Assembly (NCBI RefSeq): GCF_014192715.1
Contig: NZ_JACHYH010000001.1
Span: forward strand, 992,001-1,056,000
Origin: Luteibacter sp. Sphag1AF
GTDB lineage: Bacteria > Pseudomonadota > Gammaproteobacteria > Xanthomonadales > Rhodanobacteraceae
DNA length: 64,000 bases
Direction of reading: 5' to 3'
The position numbers and the translations under genes are program-made. How positions within the stretch are numbered: the first letter of the stretch is position 1; every line of letters begins with the position of its first letter. The notes below the pieces were generated by a model, which was not told the DNA's origin, searched no databases, and was given only the letters and a program-made list of their open reading frames with translations. Shown here one piece after another: positions 54,411-63,502 of this stretch.

Positions 54411-55613
54411 ATGCCTCATTCCATGCCTCCTCTTGCCATACGCGCATTTACTGCAACTTCCGCACTCGGCCGCGGTGTTGACGCCCATGCGGCTGCACTT
54501 GCCGCCAGCCAGACCGGCCTGCGCCGCAATGATTTCAGCTCCGCTCCCCTGGATTGCTGGATCGGACGCGTCGACGGACTGGAAAACGAACCGTTGCCCG
54601 ACGACTTCACCTCCTGGGACTGTCGCAACAACCGCCTTGCATGGGCCGGCCTCGCGCAGGACAACTTCATGGATGCCGTGCGCACGGCCCGGGAAACCTA
54701 CGGTGCCTCGCGCGTCGCCGTGCTTCTTGGTACGTCCACCTCCAGCATCGGCGCCACAGAAGAAGGCTATCGTCGCAAGGAAGACGGCCGGCTGCCCCGT
54801 GACATGGCGTTCGCAAACCTGCACACCCCGCATTCGCTGGCTGGCTTCGTGGCGACGGCGATGGAACTGGAAGGCCCCTGCATCACCGTGGCCACGGCGT
54901 GCTCGTCCAGCGCCAAAGTGTTTGCCACGGCAGAACGGTTGATTCGCCTGGGTCTGGTCGACGCGGCTGTCGTAGGGGGCGTGGATACGCTCTGCGACAG
55001 CGTGCTGTTTGGTTTCAACTCGCTTGAGCTGGTGTCGCCCGAACCCTGCCGTCCGTTTGATGCGGCACGCCGGGGCATCTCCATCGGTGAAGCGGCCGGG
55101 TTTGCCCTGCTGGAACGCATCGAGGCCGCGCCCGACGCGCCGCGTTTCGTGGGCTATGGCGAATCAAGCGATGCGCACCACATGTCCACCCCGCATCCGG
55201 AAGGTCTGGGCGCGGAGCTTGCGCTCAACGATGCACTGGCCCGCGCAGGACTTTCCCCCACCGACATCGACTACATCAACCTGCATGGCACGGCCAGCCT
55301 GAAGAACGACGAAGTGGAGGCCGCGCTTGTCACACGACGCTTCCGGGAAAGCACACGTGCCAGCTCGACCAAAGGTTTCACCGGTCACACGCTGGGTGCC
55401 GCCGGCATTCTGGAAGCGGTGATCACGCTGCTGGCGATGCGCGACAGCCAGGTGCCCGCGAACATCCATGCGGACACGCCCGATCCGCAGTGTGGCCCGC
55501 AGATGGCATGGACGCGCGAACAGCGTCCCGTCCGCGTGGCACTGAGCAACTCGTTCGGCTTTGGCGGCAATAACGCCTGCCTCGCCTTCGCTGCCGCGGA
55601 GCGTCTGGCATGA
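54411..55613 (+). CDS. Beta-ketoacyl-ACP synthase of the aryl-polyene cluster
   Basis: A 400-residue KAS I/II-type condensing enzyme. The active-site triad is complete: Cys164 in TACSSSAKVFA, His292 in LHGTASLKNDE and His326 in GFTGHTLGAAG, with Lys321 preceding. The substrate tunnel segment is less conserved than in FabF, which is normal for dedicated polyene synthases. In aryl-polyene and xanthomonadin pathways such a KS extends an aromatic starter on a carrier protein with malonyl-ACP. It is first of a tightly packed plus-strand set, and its stop overlaps the next start by four bases. The ATG at 54423 is an alternative start. Confidence 0.9.
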   Translation: MPHSMPPLAIRAFTATSALGRGVDAHAAALAASQTGLRRNDFSSAPLDCWIGRVDGLENEPLPDDFTSWDCRNNRLAWAGLAQDNFMDAVRTARETYGASRVAVLLGTSTSSIGATEEGYRRKEDGRLPRDMAFANLHTPHSLAGFVATAMELEGPCITVATACSSSAKVFATAERLIRLGLVDAAVVGGVDTLCDSVLFGFNSLELVSPEPCRPFDAARRGISIGEAAGFALLERIEAAPDAPRFVGYGESSDAHHMSTPHPEGLGAELALNDALARAGLSPTDIDYINLHGTASLKNDEVEAALVTRRFRESTRASSTKGFTGHTLGAAGILEAVITLLAMRDSQVPANIHADTPDPQCGPQMAWTREQRPVRVALSNSFGFGGNNACLAFAAAERLA

Positions 55614-56410
55614 GCGCCGCACTGACCCTCTGGGTAAAAGGCATGGGCCTGTGGGCTCCGGGCATCGCTGACTGGTCGCAGTTTTGCGACGTGGTTCGTG
55701 GCAACGCGACGCCTGGCGAAGTGACCCGCCCGCTCGCCGATGCACTGCCGCCGAACGAGCGTCGCCGTGCGCCGGAAAGCGTGTTGCTTGCCGCCGCCGC
55801 CGCAGGACAGGCCGTAACGATGAGCGGACGTTCCGCCGCCGACCTGCCGTGCGTGTTTGTGTCCGGCCACGGCGATCAGACCATCACCGACTACATGTGC
55901 GAAACGCTGGCAACGGCTCCGACGGAGCTGTCCCCCATCCGCTTCCACAATTCCGTGCATAACGCGCCGGCGGGCTACTGGACCATCGCCACGCATTGCC
56001 ACGCAGCGTCGAGCGCTGTGTCGGCCGCTGACTTCAGCTTTGGTGCCGGCCTTCTGGAAGCGGCCACGCTGGCCGTTGCCGATGATCGCGACGTGCTGTT
56101 CGTGGCGTACGACATTGCAGGAACAGGCCTGCTCGGCGAAATGACCCGCTCGACGGGTGCCTTCGCCGCCAGCCTGGTGCTCAGTCCGCATGAGGAGCCC
56201 GGCGCCATCCGCGTAGACGTGTCTCTGGTTGCCGGCAACATCGCGGCAGGACCGGGCGACGTGTCTGTGCTTGCTCCCATCGCTCGCAGCAATCCCTCCG
56301 CCCTGGGACTTCCGCTGATGGAAGCTCTGGCGCGCGGTGCGCCACAGGCCGTGCGGATCGCTGCGGCAGGCAACCTCGACCTGCACGTGGATATGGAGTC
56401 ACTCCGGTGA
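55610..56410 (+). CDS. Ketosynthase-like partner protein (N-terminal KS domain only)
   Basis: A 266-residue protein resembling the N-terminal half of a beta-ketoacyl synthase (the Ketoacyl-synt_2-like group found in aryl-polyene clusters). It has FHNSVHNAPAGYWTIATHCHAASSAVSAADFSF-type spacing (read here in two parts: FHNSVHNAPAGYWTIATHC and HAASSAVSA) but not the TACSSS nucleophile motif of the real KS, nor the later HGTAS and GHxLGAAG histidines. It probably works as a chain-length or docking partner of the upstream KS rather than as a catalyst on its own. It overlaps the KS gene and the following glycosyltransferase gene by four bases each. Confidence 0.8.
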   Translation: MSAALTLWVKGMGLWAPGIADWSQFCDVVRGNATPGEVTRPLADALPPNERRRAPESVLLAAAAAGQAVTMSGRSAADLPCVFVSGHGDQTITDYMCETLATAPTELSPIRFHNSVHNAPAGYWTIATHCHAASSAVSAADFSFGAGLLEAATLAVADDRDVLFVAYDIAGTGLLGEMTRSTGAFAASLVLSPHEEPGAIRVDVSLVAGNIAAGPGDVSVLAPIARSNPSALGLPLMEALARGAPQAVRIAAAGNLDLHVDMESLR

Positions 56411-57165
56411 ACCAGACGACGACGCGAGTATGCATACTGATTCCCTGTCTCAACGAAGAGAAGGCCATACGCGGAGTCGTCGAATCAGCGGTGGCCCTGG
56501 GGCTACCCGTCATCGTGGTGGACGACGGCTCGGACGACCGCACACCGGACATAGTCAGCGAGCTTCCTGTCACCCTGCTTCGTCACGCATCGCGGCAAGG
56601 CAAGGGCGGTGCATTGCGCACCGGCTTTCGCCACGCATTGGCCGAGGGCTATGACGCGGTGCTGACGATGGATGGCGACGGACAGCATCAGGCCTCTGAC
56701 ATCCCGCGCATGCTTGCCGCGTCCGCCCGGCACCCCGGTGCCATCGTGGTGGGCGCCCGCCTGCTCGACCGGGATCAGCAACCCAAGGGGCGGCGTCGCG
56801 CAAACGCGGTGGCTGACTGGGGCATTTCATGCGCGTGCGCCCAGCCCATCGCCGATACGCAGAGCGGACAGCGCCTTTATCCGCGTGCAGCGCTGGCGCT
56901 GGTCGACCTGCCTGTCGAACACTTCGTCTTCGAGGCTGCACTACTGATCAGCGCATCCCGTGAACTGGGCATGGAGGTCGTTTCCGTGCCTATTCCCTCG
57001 CGCTATCAGGGCGAGTTTCGCCTGAGCCACTTCAGCCCCGTTCGCGACGTGACGCGCATCACCGTCTATACCGTGGGCCGTGCATTCCACTACGGTAACG
57101 TCATGGCCAGCTACCGCCGTTCACGCGCCCGCCCCCCCACCATTGTGGATATTCCGCAAACGTAA
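56407..57165 (+). CDS. Family 2 glycosyltransferase of the pigment cluster
   Basis: A 252-residue GT-A fold enzyme. The nucleotide-sugar site has IPCLNEEKAIRGVV and VVDDGSDDRTPDI; the metal-binding acidic motif is TMDGDGQHQASDI. Its size and lack of long hydrophobic tail fit DPM1/polyprenol-phosphate-type glycosyltransferases. Xanthomonadin-type clusters contain such a GT2, probably placing a sugar on the pigment or its lipid head group. It overlaps the preceding gene by four bases and precedes the antiporter gene by 15. Confidence 0.88.
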   Translation: MNQTTTRVCILIPCLNEEKAIRGVVESAVALGLPVIVVDDGSDDRTPDIVSELPVTLLRHASRQGKGGALRTGFRHALAEGYDAVLTMDGDGQHQASDIPRMLAASARHPGAIVVGARLLDRDQQPKGRRRANAVADWGISCACAQPIADTQSGQRLYPRAALALVDLPVEHFVFEAALLISASRELGMEVVSVPIPSRYQGEFRLSHFSPVRDVTRITVYTVGRAFHYGNVMASYRRSRARPPTIVDIPQT

Positions 57166-57180
57166 TCATCGGAGAAGGCC

Positions 57181-58446
57181 ATGGGCGCTGCCCTGTTGCT
57201 CGTGCAGTTGGTGGTCATCCTGCTTACGGCGCGGGCGCTTGCCTGGGTGCTTCGATGGTTCGGCCAGCCGCCGGTCATCGGCGAAATGATCGCGGGCCTG
57301 GCATTGGGGCCTCTCGTGTTCGGAGCCATTGCGCCGGATACCCAGGCCGCACTGTTCACCAAAGCCAGCCTGCCGGCCCTGCAAAGCCTCAGCACCCTGG
57401 GGCTCGTGCTCTTCATGTTCGTGGTGGGGGCCGAACTGCGCATGCCTGGTGGCGCGAGGCGTCAGCTTGGGCATGCCACGCGCGTCGGCGTGCTGGCAGT
57501 CGCCCTGCCCATGCTGCTGGGCGTCGCCGCCGCCCCCGCCCTCTACCCGCGTTTTGCACCGGAGGGCGTGGCGTTCTGGCCGTTCGCCCTGTTTCTTGCC
57601 ACCGCCGTCGCCATCACCGCATTGCCCGTGATGGCGCGCATCCTCAAAGAACGTCAGCTCACGCAAAGCGAACCGGGACGGCTTGCGCTGGCCTCGGCCG
57701 CCGTGGCCGACGCACTGGCCTGGGTGGCTCTGGCCATGGTCGTCGCGCTGATCTCGGCGCATGGCAACTGGGTTCCGTTCTGGCAGACGCTTGGCGGCAT
57801 GCTCGGCCTGGCGGCCCTGTGCTTCGGGCTGTTCCGTCCTCTCCTGACCCGCATGCTGGCCCGCCATGCAGCCGACGGTCGGCCGCATGGCGGCACGTTG
57901 GTCGTGTTGCTCGTGGGTGCGCTGGCCTGTGCTGCCGCCACCGAATGGCTGAACCTGCACGCCGTATTTGGCGCCTTCCTGTTTGGCGCATGCCTGCCCC
58001 GCGATGACCGCCTGCTCGCCACGCTCACCGAGCGCATCGAACATGTGGCCGTGCTGTTGCTGCTTCCTGTCTTCTTCGCCCTGGCAGGCCTCAACACCAG
58101 CCGGGACGCCTTTGCCGGCGGGGCAGGCCTCGCCCTGCTCCTGATCCTGCTGGTGGCCATCGCCGGGAAGGTACTCGGCGGCATGGCCGGCGCCCGTTGG
58201 GCCGGGCAAAGCTGGCGGGATTCCTTCGCCATCGGTTCACTGATGAATGCACGGGGGCTGATGGAATTGATCGTGATCCGCGTCGGCCTGGATGCTGGCG
58301 TCATCGGCCAGGAAATGTTCACTATGCTGCTGGTCATGGCCATCGTCACCACGGTGATGACCACGCCAATGCTTATGTGGTTCATGAAGCGTCGTCCCAC
58401 GGAAGCGCAGGCCACACGCCGACAGGAACGCATAGCGGGATCTTGA
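57181..58446 (+). CDS. CPA2-type cation/proton antiporter (Kef-like) in the pigment cluster
   Basis: A 421-residue membrane protein with about twelve hydrophobic segments, including GLALGPLVFGAIAPD and AITALPVMARILKE (the CPA-type motif with conserved acidic residue just after, VADALAWVALAMV). Unlike the CPA1 protein at 31.7 kb it has no TrkA-N domain. It is placed in the middle of the aryl-polyene genes on the same strand, 15 bases after the glycosyltransferase gene and 52 bases before the halogenase gene. Whether it serves pigment export, ion balance or is a passenger is unknown. Confidence 0.85.
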   Translation: MGAALLLVQLVVILLTARALAWVLRWFGQPPVIGEMIAGLALGPLVFGAIAPDTQAALFTKASLPALQSLSTLGLVLFMFVVGAELRMPGGARRQLGHATRVGVLAVALPMLLGVAAAPALYPRFAPEGVAFWPFALFLATAVAITALPVMARILKERQLTQSEPGRLALASAAVADALAWVALAMVVALISAHGNWVPFWQTLGGMLGLAALCFGLFRPLLTRMLARHAADGRPHGGTLVVLLVGALACAAATEWLNLHAVFGAFLFGACLPRDDRLLATLTERIEHVAVLLLLPVFFALAGLNTSRDAFAGGAGLALLLILLVAIAGKVLGGMAGARWAGQSWRDSFAIGSLMNARGLMELIVIRVGLDAGVIGQEMFTMLLVMAIVTTVMTTPMLMWFMKRRPTEAQATRRQERIAGS

Positions 58447-58498
58447 TGTTTCACAGACATGTTCCGTGCGTGAATGGCGGATCAAAACGGGGATCTGC

Positions 58499-60112
58499 AT
58501 GAACGAACCAATGGCTACGTCTGTCCGGCACGACATCGTGATTCTTGGCGGCGGCCTCGCCGGGCTTACCCTCGCCATGCAGCTGAGGGCTCAGCACCCG
58601 GAGCTGGACATCGTGGTCCTGGAGCGGCGCGAGCATCCCCTGCCCGTGGCAGCACACAAGGTCGGCGAGTCCACGGTGGAAATCGCCGCGCATTACTTCG
58701 CACACACGTTGGGGCTACGCGAGCACCTTGAAAAAGATCACATCCGCAAGTTCGGTTTCCGGTTCTTCTTCTCCGAAGGCCGCAACGATCTGGGCGATGT
58801 GACCGAACTGGGCGTCAGTCAGGTGCTTCCCACACCCAGCTATCAGCTTGACCGCGGCATCCTCGAAAACTTTCTCGGCGAAGAGGCGCTTCGGCGCGGC
58901 ATCGACTTCCGCGATGGTGCCAACGTGAAGGCGTTCGACATCGGTCACGGTGACGACGAACACACAGTGCGCTACACCGACGCGCAGGGAGCGACCCATC
59001 ACCTGTCCTGCCGCTGGCTTCTGGACGCATCCGGCCGCACGGCCTTCATCCGGCGCAAGCTGGACCTGACCCGCGACAACGGCCATCACGCCAACGCTGT
59101 GTGGTTCCGCATCAACGACCGCCTCGAAATCGACGGCTGGTGCGACGACACCGTATGGAAAAGCCGCTGCACGCCGCCGGAACGCTGGCGCTCCACCAAT
59201 CACCTTTGTGGCCCCGGCTACTGGCTGTGGCTCATTCCGCTGTCCTCGGGCGCTCACTCGGTGGGCATCGTGGCCGATGCGCAGATGCACCCCATCGAAA
59301 CAATGCGCGACTTCGACAAGGCGATGGAATGGATGAAGATCCACCAGCCGGTGGTCTATCGGGAAATCGACAAGCGCCGCGACAAGCTGCTGGATTTCGC
59401 CTTCTTCCGGCACTTCTCGTACGGATGCTCGCGAATGTACTCCGCCGACCGCTGGGCACTGACCGGTGAGGCCGGCGCATTCCTCGACCCTTTCTATTCG
59501 CCCGGAAGCGATTTCATCGCCATCTCCAACACGTATATCTGCATGCTGGTCGACCTGGACCTGCGCGGCGAACCGCTGGCTCCGTATGCACGCATCTACG
59601 AGCGGCTGTTCATGTCGTTCTACGAAAACACGCTGCAAATGTACCGGCACCAGTACCCGCTGTTTGGCGATGCCGAGGTGCTTCCCATCAAGGTCATCTG
59701 GGATTACGCCTATTACTGGGGCGTCCTTTGCCAGCTGGTGTTCCAGAAGCGACTGGGCGACACCGCGCTGATCGCCAGCCTGGCGCCCGAGCTGGAAGTG
59801 GCGAAGGTGCTCAACGAAGACATGCAGGCGTTCTTCCGTCGCTGGCACGGCGTATCGCGCGGGCGCAATCCGAAGGCCATGCTCGATCAGCGCGAACTGG
59901 CCTGGTTCTCGGAAATGAATCGCACGCTGCACGATGTGCTGGATGATGGCGCGTTGATGGCACGCCTGCGCGACAACGTGGAACTGCTCCGCTCACTTGC
60001 AGCCACGATTGTGGAACGCGCCGCAGCGCACGAACCCACATTGCTTGACGGCGCATCGCACTTGGTCACACCCGCCGCCGAACGCACCGACCTCTTTGCA
60101 GAAGTGGCGTGA
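58499..60112 (+). CDS. FAD-dependent halogenase-like enzyme of the aryl-polyene cluster
   Basis: 537 residues from ATG 58499; a longer frame from 58466 is less likely. It has the flavin-binding GGGLAGLTLAMQLR (residues 17-30), the halogenase motif WLWLIP at 242-247 (the WxWxIP pattern), a GESTV segment at 56-60, and Lys84 in HIRKFGFRFFF, where flavin-dependent halogenases carry the lysine that forms a haloamine. The C-terminal GEAGAFLDPFYSPGSDFIA follows the family. Xanthomonadins are brominated, and this gene is the likely reason. A non-halogenating oxygenase of the same fold is the alternative. It converges on the dehydratase gene with three bases between stops. Confidence 0.85.
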   Translation: MNEPMATSVRHDIVILGGGLAGLTLAMQLRAQHPELDIVVLERREHPLPVAAHKVGESTVEIAAHYFAHTLGLREHLEKDHIRKFGFRFFFSEGRNDLGDVTELGVSQVLPTPSYQLDRGILENFLGEEALRRGIDFRDGANVKAFDIGHGDDEHTVRYTDAQGATHHLSCRWLLDASGRTAFIRRKLDLTRDNGHHANAVWFRINDRLEIDGWCDDTVWKSRCTPPERWRSTNHLCGPGYWLWLIPLSSGAHSVGIVADAQMHPIETMRDFDKAMEWMKIHQPVVYREIDKRRDKLLDFAFFRHFSYGCSRMYSADRWALTGEAGAFLDPFYSPGSDFIAISNTYICMLVDLDLRGEPLAPYARIYERLFMSFYENTLQMYRHQYPLFGDAEVLPIKVIWDYAYYWGVLCQLVFQKRLGDTALIASLAPELEVAKVLNEDMQAFFRRWHGVSRGRNPKAMLDQRELAWFSEMNRTLHDVLDDGALMARLRDNVELLRSLAATIVERAAAHEPTLLDGASHLVTPAAERTDLFAEVA

Positions 60113-60115
60113 TCG

Positions 60116-60544
60116 TCAGGGATGAATGACAGCAGCCCGGCCGCTGGCGAGCAGCACGCCAGCGTGTTCGATGCGGAAGGTGTACTGCGCACCTGACGTG
60201 TCGGCGTAAAGACATTCCGCATGAATGTCCAGCGGGCCAGTCAGCGCATCGACATATTCCACGGTCAGTTCCACACCACGAAGGCTTACCAGCATGCCGG
60301 GACGCGCGGCGCCCTCGCCGGCCGCGCGTGCGCGCAGCGCGCCATGTACCGCCGTGGCCTGTGCGCCGTACTCAGCAAGATGCACCGCATGGAGGCCACC
60401 GCTGCCGCGCAGCGGATGCGTGGGCGATGTGTGGTTGGTGCTTTGCCCGTGGATCACGCGCTCATCCCAAGACAGCACCGTGTCCACCAGGCACATGTCA
60501 GCGGCATGCGGGATCAGGTCGATCCAGTCAGTCTTGTCGAGCAT
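60116..60544 (-). CDS. Hotdog-fold dehydratase (ApeP-like), pigment cluster
   Basis: 142 residues from ATG 60544; a longer frame starting at 60586 adds a stretch with no family match. The small protein looks like the ApeP-type 3-hydroxyacyl-ACP dehydratases: IPHAADMCLVDTVLSWDE near the N-terminus and GAQATAVHGALRAR in the helix of the hotdog fold. It would remove water from the 3-hydroxyacyl intermediates to make the polyene double bonds. The start overlaps the 3' end of the MMPL exporter gene by 17 bases, so the two are cotranscribed. Confidence 0.75.
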   Translation of the reverse strand: MLDKTDWIDLIPHAADMCLVDTVLSWDERVIHGQSTNHTSPTHPLRGSGGLHAVHLAEYGAQATAVHGALRARAAGEGAARPGMLVSLRGVELTVEYVDALTGPLDIHAECLYADTSGAQYTFRIEHAGVLLASGRAAVIHP

Positions 60545-62846
60545 GGGGAGCCATGAGAATGGACAGGCAGAAATGGAATGCGACACCGAGACTCACGGTG
60601 AGCCCGATGGCGCGCAATACCGGTATGGATGACCAGCCGAGCATGCCGAACACCAACAGTGCAGACACCACACAAACGACCGTGGCGTGCAGCGTGCGCC
60701 TCTGTTCGGCAGGGTCGCCCGTGTCGCGCTCGAAGAACAGCGCGTAGTGCAAGCCAAGGCCGGCGGCAAGAATCAGCGCCACCAGATGAAACAGTGACAG
60801 CGGAATACCTGCCACGCGCTCCACCGCAAGCACGAGGAACGTAGCCAGCGTCATCGGTGCCAGCACGTGCCAGGCACGACGCACACTGCGAAGCGCCAGC
60901 GTGATCGTTACCAGAAGCAGCGCCGTGGCAGCCAGCAGCGCATGAAGGATGCGCGTGCGGTATTCCGCCACCAGTGACTCGGACGCCTCTTTCAGGTCAA
61001 GCAAACGCAACTGACCACCAAACTGCGGCGCCAGCGCCGAAATGGCCTCGGGGTCACGCACGCCACTCAACGTGGCAAGTCCGACCCAATGGTCGCCACG
61101 CTTCACCAGCATAGCGGCCAGTCGCTGACCCAGTGCGGATTGGGCAAACAGCTCCGGGGTCAGCAGCGGCGCAGTGCGTGCTGCCTCCACGTCGTGTACG
61201 AAGGGCGCGAACAGATCCTTGCGAAAAGGCATGCCGGACAGAGCAGCGGTCAGTGCCGCGTCCAGTGTCGCCTGATCGGGCAGTTTTGCCTGACGCGCAC
61301 GCTGCACGGCTTCGCTGGGCAGATAGGTCGACGGAAGCTCAAACGCGTCCAGCGCTTTGGAAGACACAAGCGCCTGCATGCGCGGCTGAACGGACTGCGA
61401 TAACGCAATGACATCGTCAGCCGTCTTGCCCTGCATCACCAGCAGGTAGCGCACATCCGGCGCACCCAGTTCGCCGCGCAGACGCGCATCCGTCATCAGC
61501 AGGTCGCGAGGCAGCGGCGTCAACGCGGAGAGGTCGTTCTGCCAGAACGGACCCGGCGCGAACACAAGCATGCCCACTGCAACCAGCGCGATGGGAATGG
61601 GCAACCAGCGAGGACGCGGAAGGTTGTCCAGCCACCGACGGAACGCGCCCAGACCGGGCGTACTTTCCACGTCGCGCACAGTGTCCGGCAGCAGATAGGG
61701 CAACGCGTAACGCGTGGTGAGGCCCGCGGCAAGCAAGCCGGTAATGGTGAACACGGCCAACTGCTTCAGCCCACCCACGCCGGATGCATAAAACGCAAGG
61801 TACGCGATACAGGCCGACGCGATGGCCGTGAGCAACAATGGCCACAGACCACGCACGCTTTCAACAGCCGACTCACCCGCACGACGATGACTCAGCAGCC
61901 GGATGGGATATTCCTGCGCAACACCCAGCAGCGTGAAGCCGAACGCCAACGTGATGCCATGCACCTGCGGGAAGGCCAGCGTCATCACTGCAATGCCTGC
62001 CAGGCCACCACTGACCACCGGCAACGCGCCCAGCAACAGACTGCGCACGCTGCGATAGGCCAGCAGCAACAGGATGATGAAGCCCATGGTGGAAATGCGT
62101 CCGATCCAATCCGCTTCTTCACGGGTCTGCGCATTGACCAGCACGCTGAAGTAGCCGGGGCCACTCAACGTCAGGTGCGCTCCCGCGCTGCCCGGCAACG
62201 CAGCGAATGCGCTGCGAAGGTGGTCGATGGCAACGCCCTGTGCTTCAGGATCAAAACCGGCAGCGCGCGTCTGCACGAGCATCAGCGCTTCGTGGCGGGA
62301 CGAGAACCACACACCGTCACGCACCTCGGGTGAACGTACGGGCGTCCAGAGCTCTGCAAGCTTCAGCACTTCCAGCGTGGGGTCACGCGGCAACAGGCCT
62401 TTGAGCAAGGTACCGGCAGGCGAACTCAGATCGTCCAGACGCTGTTGCAACTGGTCGGACAGATAGTCCTCGTCCAGCGCCTGCGTATCCAGCGTGGGCG
62501 AAAGCAGATACCGGTAAGGCAACAGCCTGTCATCGAGCACGCCCATGTCGAAGTCGCCATTCACCACCTGGGTGAACTGGCTGTCATTCACGAGACTGGT
62601 GCGCAACGACCGGCTCAACTGCGCCAGCTGCTCCACAGGCAAACCGTCAATGGCAACAAGCAGCAATCGCGAGCCGGGACCCTCGCCCACCTGCTCCATC
62701 AGCAGTGTCTGGTCAGGCGTAGTGGGAGCCGGCATGAAGCTGCGCAGGTCCGTGCTGATGACCAGGCGCTGCGAGATCAACAGACCCAGCGCCGCAAGCA
62801 CCAGCAACCAGCCAAGCAGCAAGGCGAAACGTGCGCCGCCCCGCAT
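60528..62846 (-). CDS. MMPL/RND-type lipid exporter, pigment cluster
   Basis: A 772-residue membrane protein with a twofold MMPL layout: TM1, a large periplasmic loop, five membrane segments (GRISTMGFIILLLLAYRSVR and onward), then a second copy of the same with VLRAIGLTVSLGVAFHFCLS at the end. It lacks the long cytoplasmic tail of MmpL3 and has the size of the exporters found in aryl-polyene clusters, which are thought to carry the finished pigment to the outer membrane. It overlaps the dehydratase gene downstream and follows the LolA-like gene by 14 bases. Confidence 0.9.
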   Translation of the reverse strand: MRGGARFALLLGWLLVLAALGLLISQRLVISTDLRSFMPAPTTPDQTLLMEQVGEGPGSRLLLVAIDGLPVEQLAQLSRSLRTSLVNDSQFTQVVNGDFDMGVLDDRLLPYRYLLSPTLDTQALDEDYLSDQLQQRLDDLSSPAGTLLKGLLPRDPTLEVLKLAELWTPVRSPEVRDGVWFSSRHEALMLVQTRAAGFDPEAQGVAIDHLRSAFAALPGSAGAHLTLSGPGYFSVLVNAQTREEADWIGRISTMGFIILLLLAYRSVRSLLLGALPVVSGGLAGIAVMTLAFPQVHGITLAFGFTLLGVAQEYPIRLLSHRRAGESAVESVRGLWPLLLTAIASACIAYLAFYASGVGGLKQLAVFTITGLLAAGLTTRYALPYLLPDTVRDVESTPGLGAFRRWLDNLPRPRWLPIPIALVAVGMLVFAPGPFWQNDLSALTPLPRDLLMTDARLRGELGAPDVRYLLVMQGKTADDVIALSQSVQPRMQALVSSKALDAFELPSTYLPSEAVQRARQAKLPDQATLDAALTAALSGMPFRKDLFAPFVHDVEAARTAPLLTPELFAQSALGQRLAAMLVKRGDHWVGLATLSGVRDPEAISALAPQFGGQLRLLDLKEASESLVAEYRTRILHALLAATALLLVTITLALRSVRRAWHVLAPMTLATFLVLAVERVAGIPLSLFHLVALILAAGLGLHYALFFERDTGDPAEQRRTLHATVVCVVSALLVFGMLGWSSIPVLRAIGLTVSLGVAFHFCLSILMAPHARQD

Positions 62847-62860
62847 TCAGCAAGCCACCG

Positions 62861-63502
62861 TCACGGCGTACCGCCGCAGAGCGCAGCAATGGCATCACGC
62901 GTGGGGGCATCCGGCATCTTCGTGGCCAGGTCGCCCAGCAGATCCATGGTCACATCACCGTCGGGCTCTTCCATGCGCATGCAGCGCGCCTCGGTACCGG
63001 CACCATCGACGCGGATGGACGCAATCTGTTTGGCCACGCGCGGATCGCGCGGCTTGAGCGTCAACGTCCACTGCGAACCCGCATGGGCCACGGTGACATC
63101 GAACGAATCGGCCAGACGGGACGGGTCACCACCCAGCAGAGCAACGAAGCTGTCGAGCAGCACCTTGAGCTGGGGCGCGCGTTCCAGTGAAAAACTGCGC
63201 GGCTTCCTGCCCTCGCGTTGCTGAGTCACCTGGCCATCGGCGATGGTTGCCGTCTCTTTGGTGGGCAGGTCCACACGACGTTCCAGACGATCACCGCCCA
63301 GCCACGACAGCTCGCCGGATACAACCAGCGGCTTGTCCAGCACGCGCATGAAGCGCGCTTCGGCAAACGGCGTGCGCGCGGGCGCGGGGCGCTTCAGCGT
63401 GGCAATCAGCGTGTGCGCGTCATCAGCCTGAGGCGTCTGCGCGATGACCGAGGTGAGCGGCGTCAGAGCCAGGATCAGCGCCAGTGTCTTGCCAGAAGTC
63501 AT
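62861..63502 (-). CDS. LolA-like outer membrane lipid carrier, pigment cluster
   Basis: A 213-residue protein with a Sec signal peptide (cleavage near SVIAQTP) and a LolA/LolB-like mature part (ARFMRVLDKPLVVSGELSWL and TVAHAGSQWTLTLKPRDPRV, forming the open beta-barrel halves). In aryl-polyene clusters a LolA-like periplasmic carrier works with the MMPL exporter to move the lipid-linked pigment. Its start overlaps the 3' end of the acyltransferase gene by 80 bases. The signal peptide argues for this start in spite of the unusual overlap. Confidence 0.85.
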   Translation of the reverse strand: MTSGKTLALILALTPLTSVIAQTPQADDAHTLIATLKRPAPARTPFAEARFMRVLDKPLVVSGELSWLGGDRLERRVDLPTKETATIADGQVTQQREGRKPRSFSLERAPQLKVLLDSFVALLGGDPSRLADSFDVTVAHAGSQWTLTLKPRDPRVAKQIASIRVDGAGTEARCMRMEEPDGDVTMDLLGDLATKMPDAPTRDAIAALCGGTP

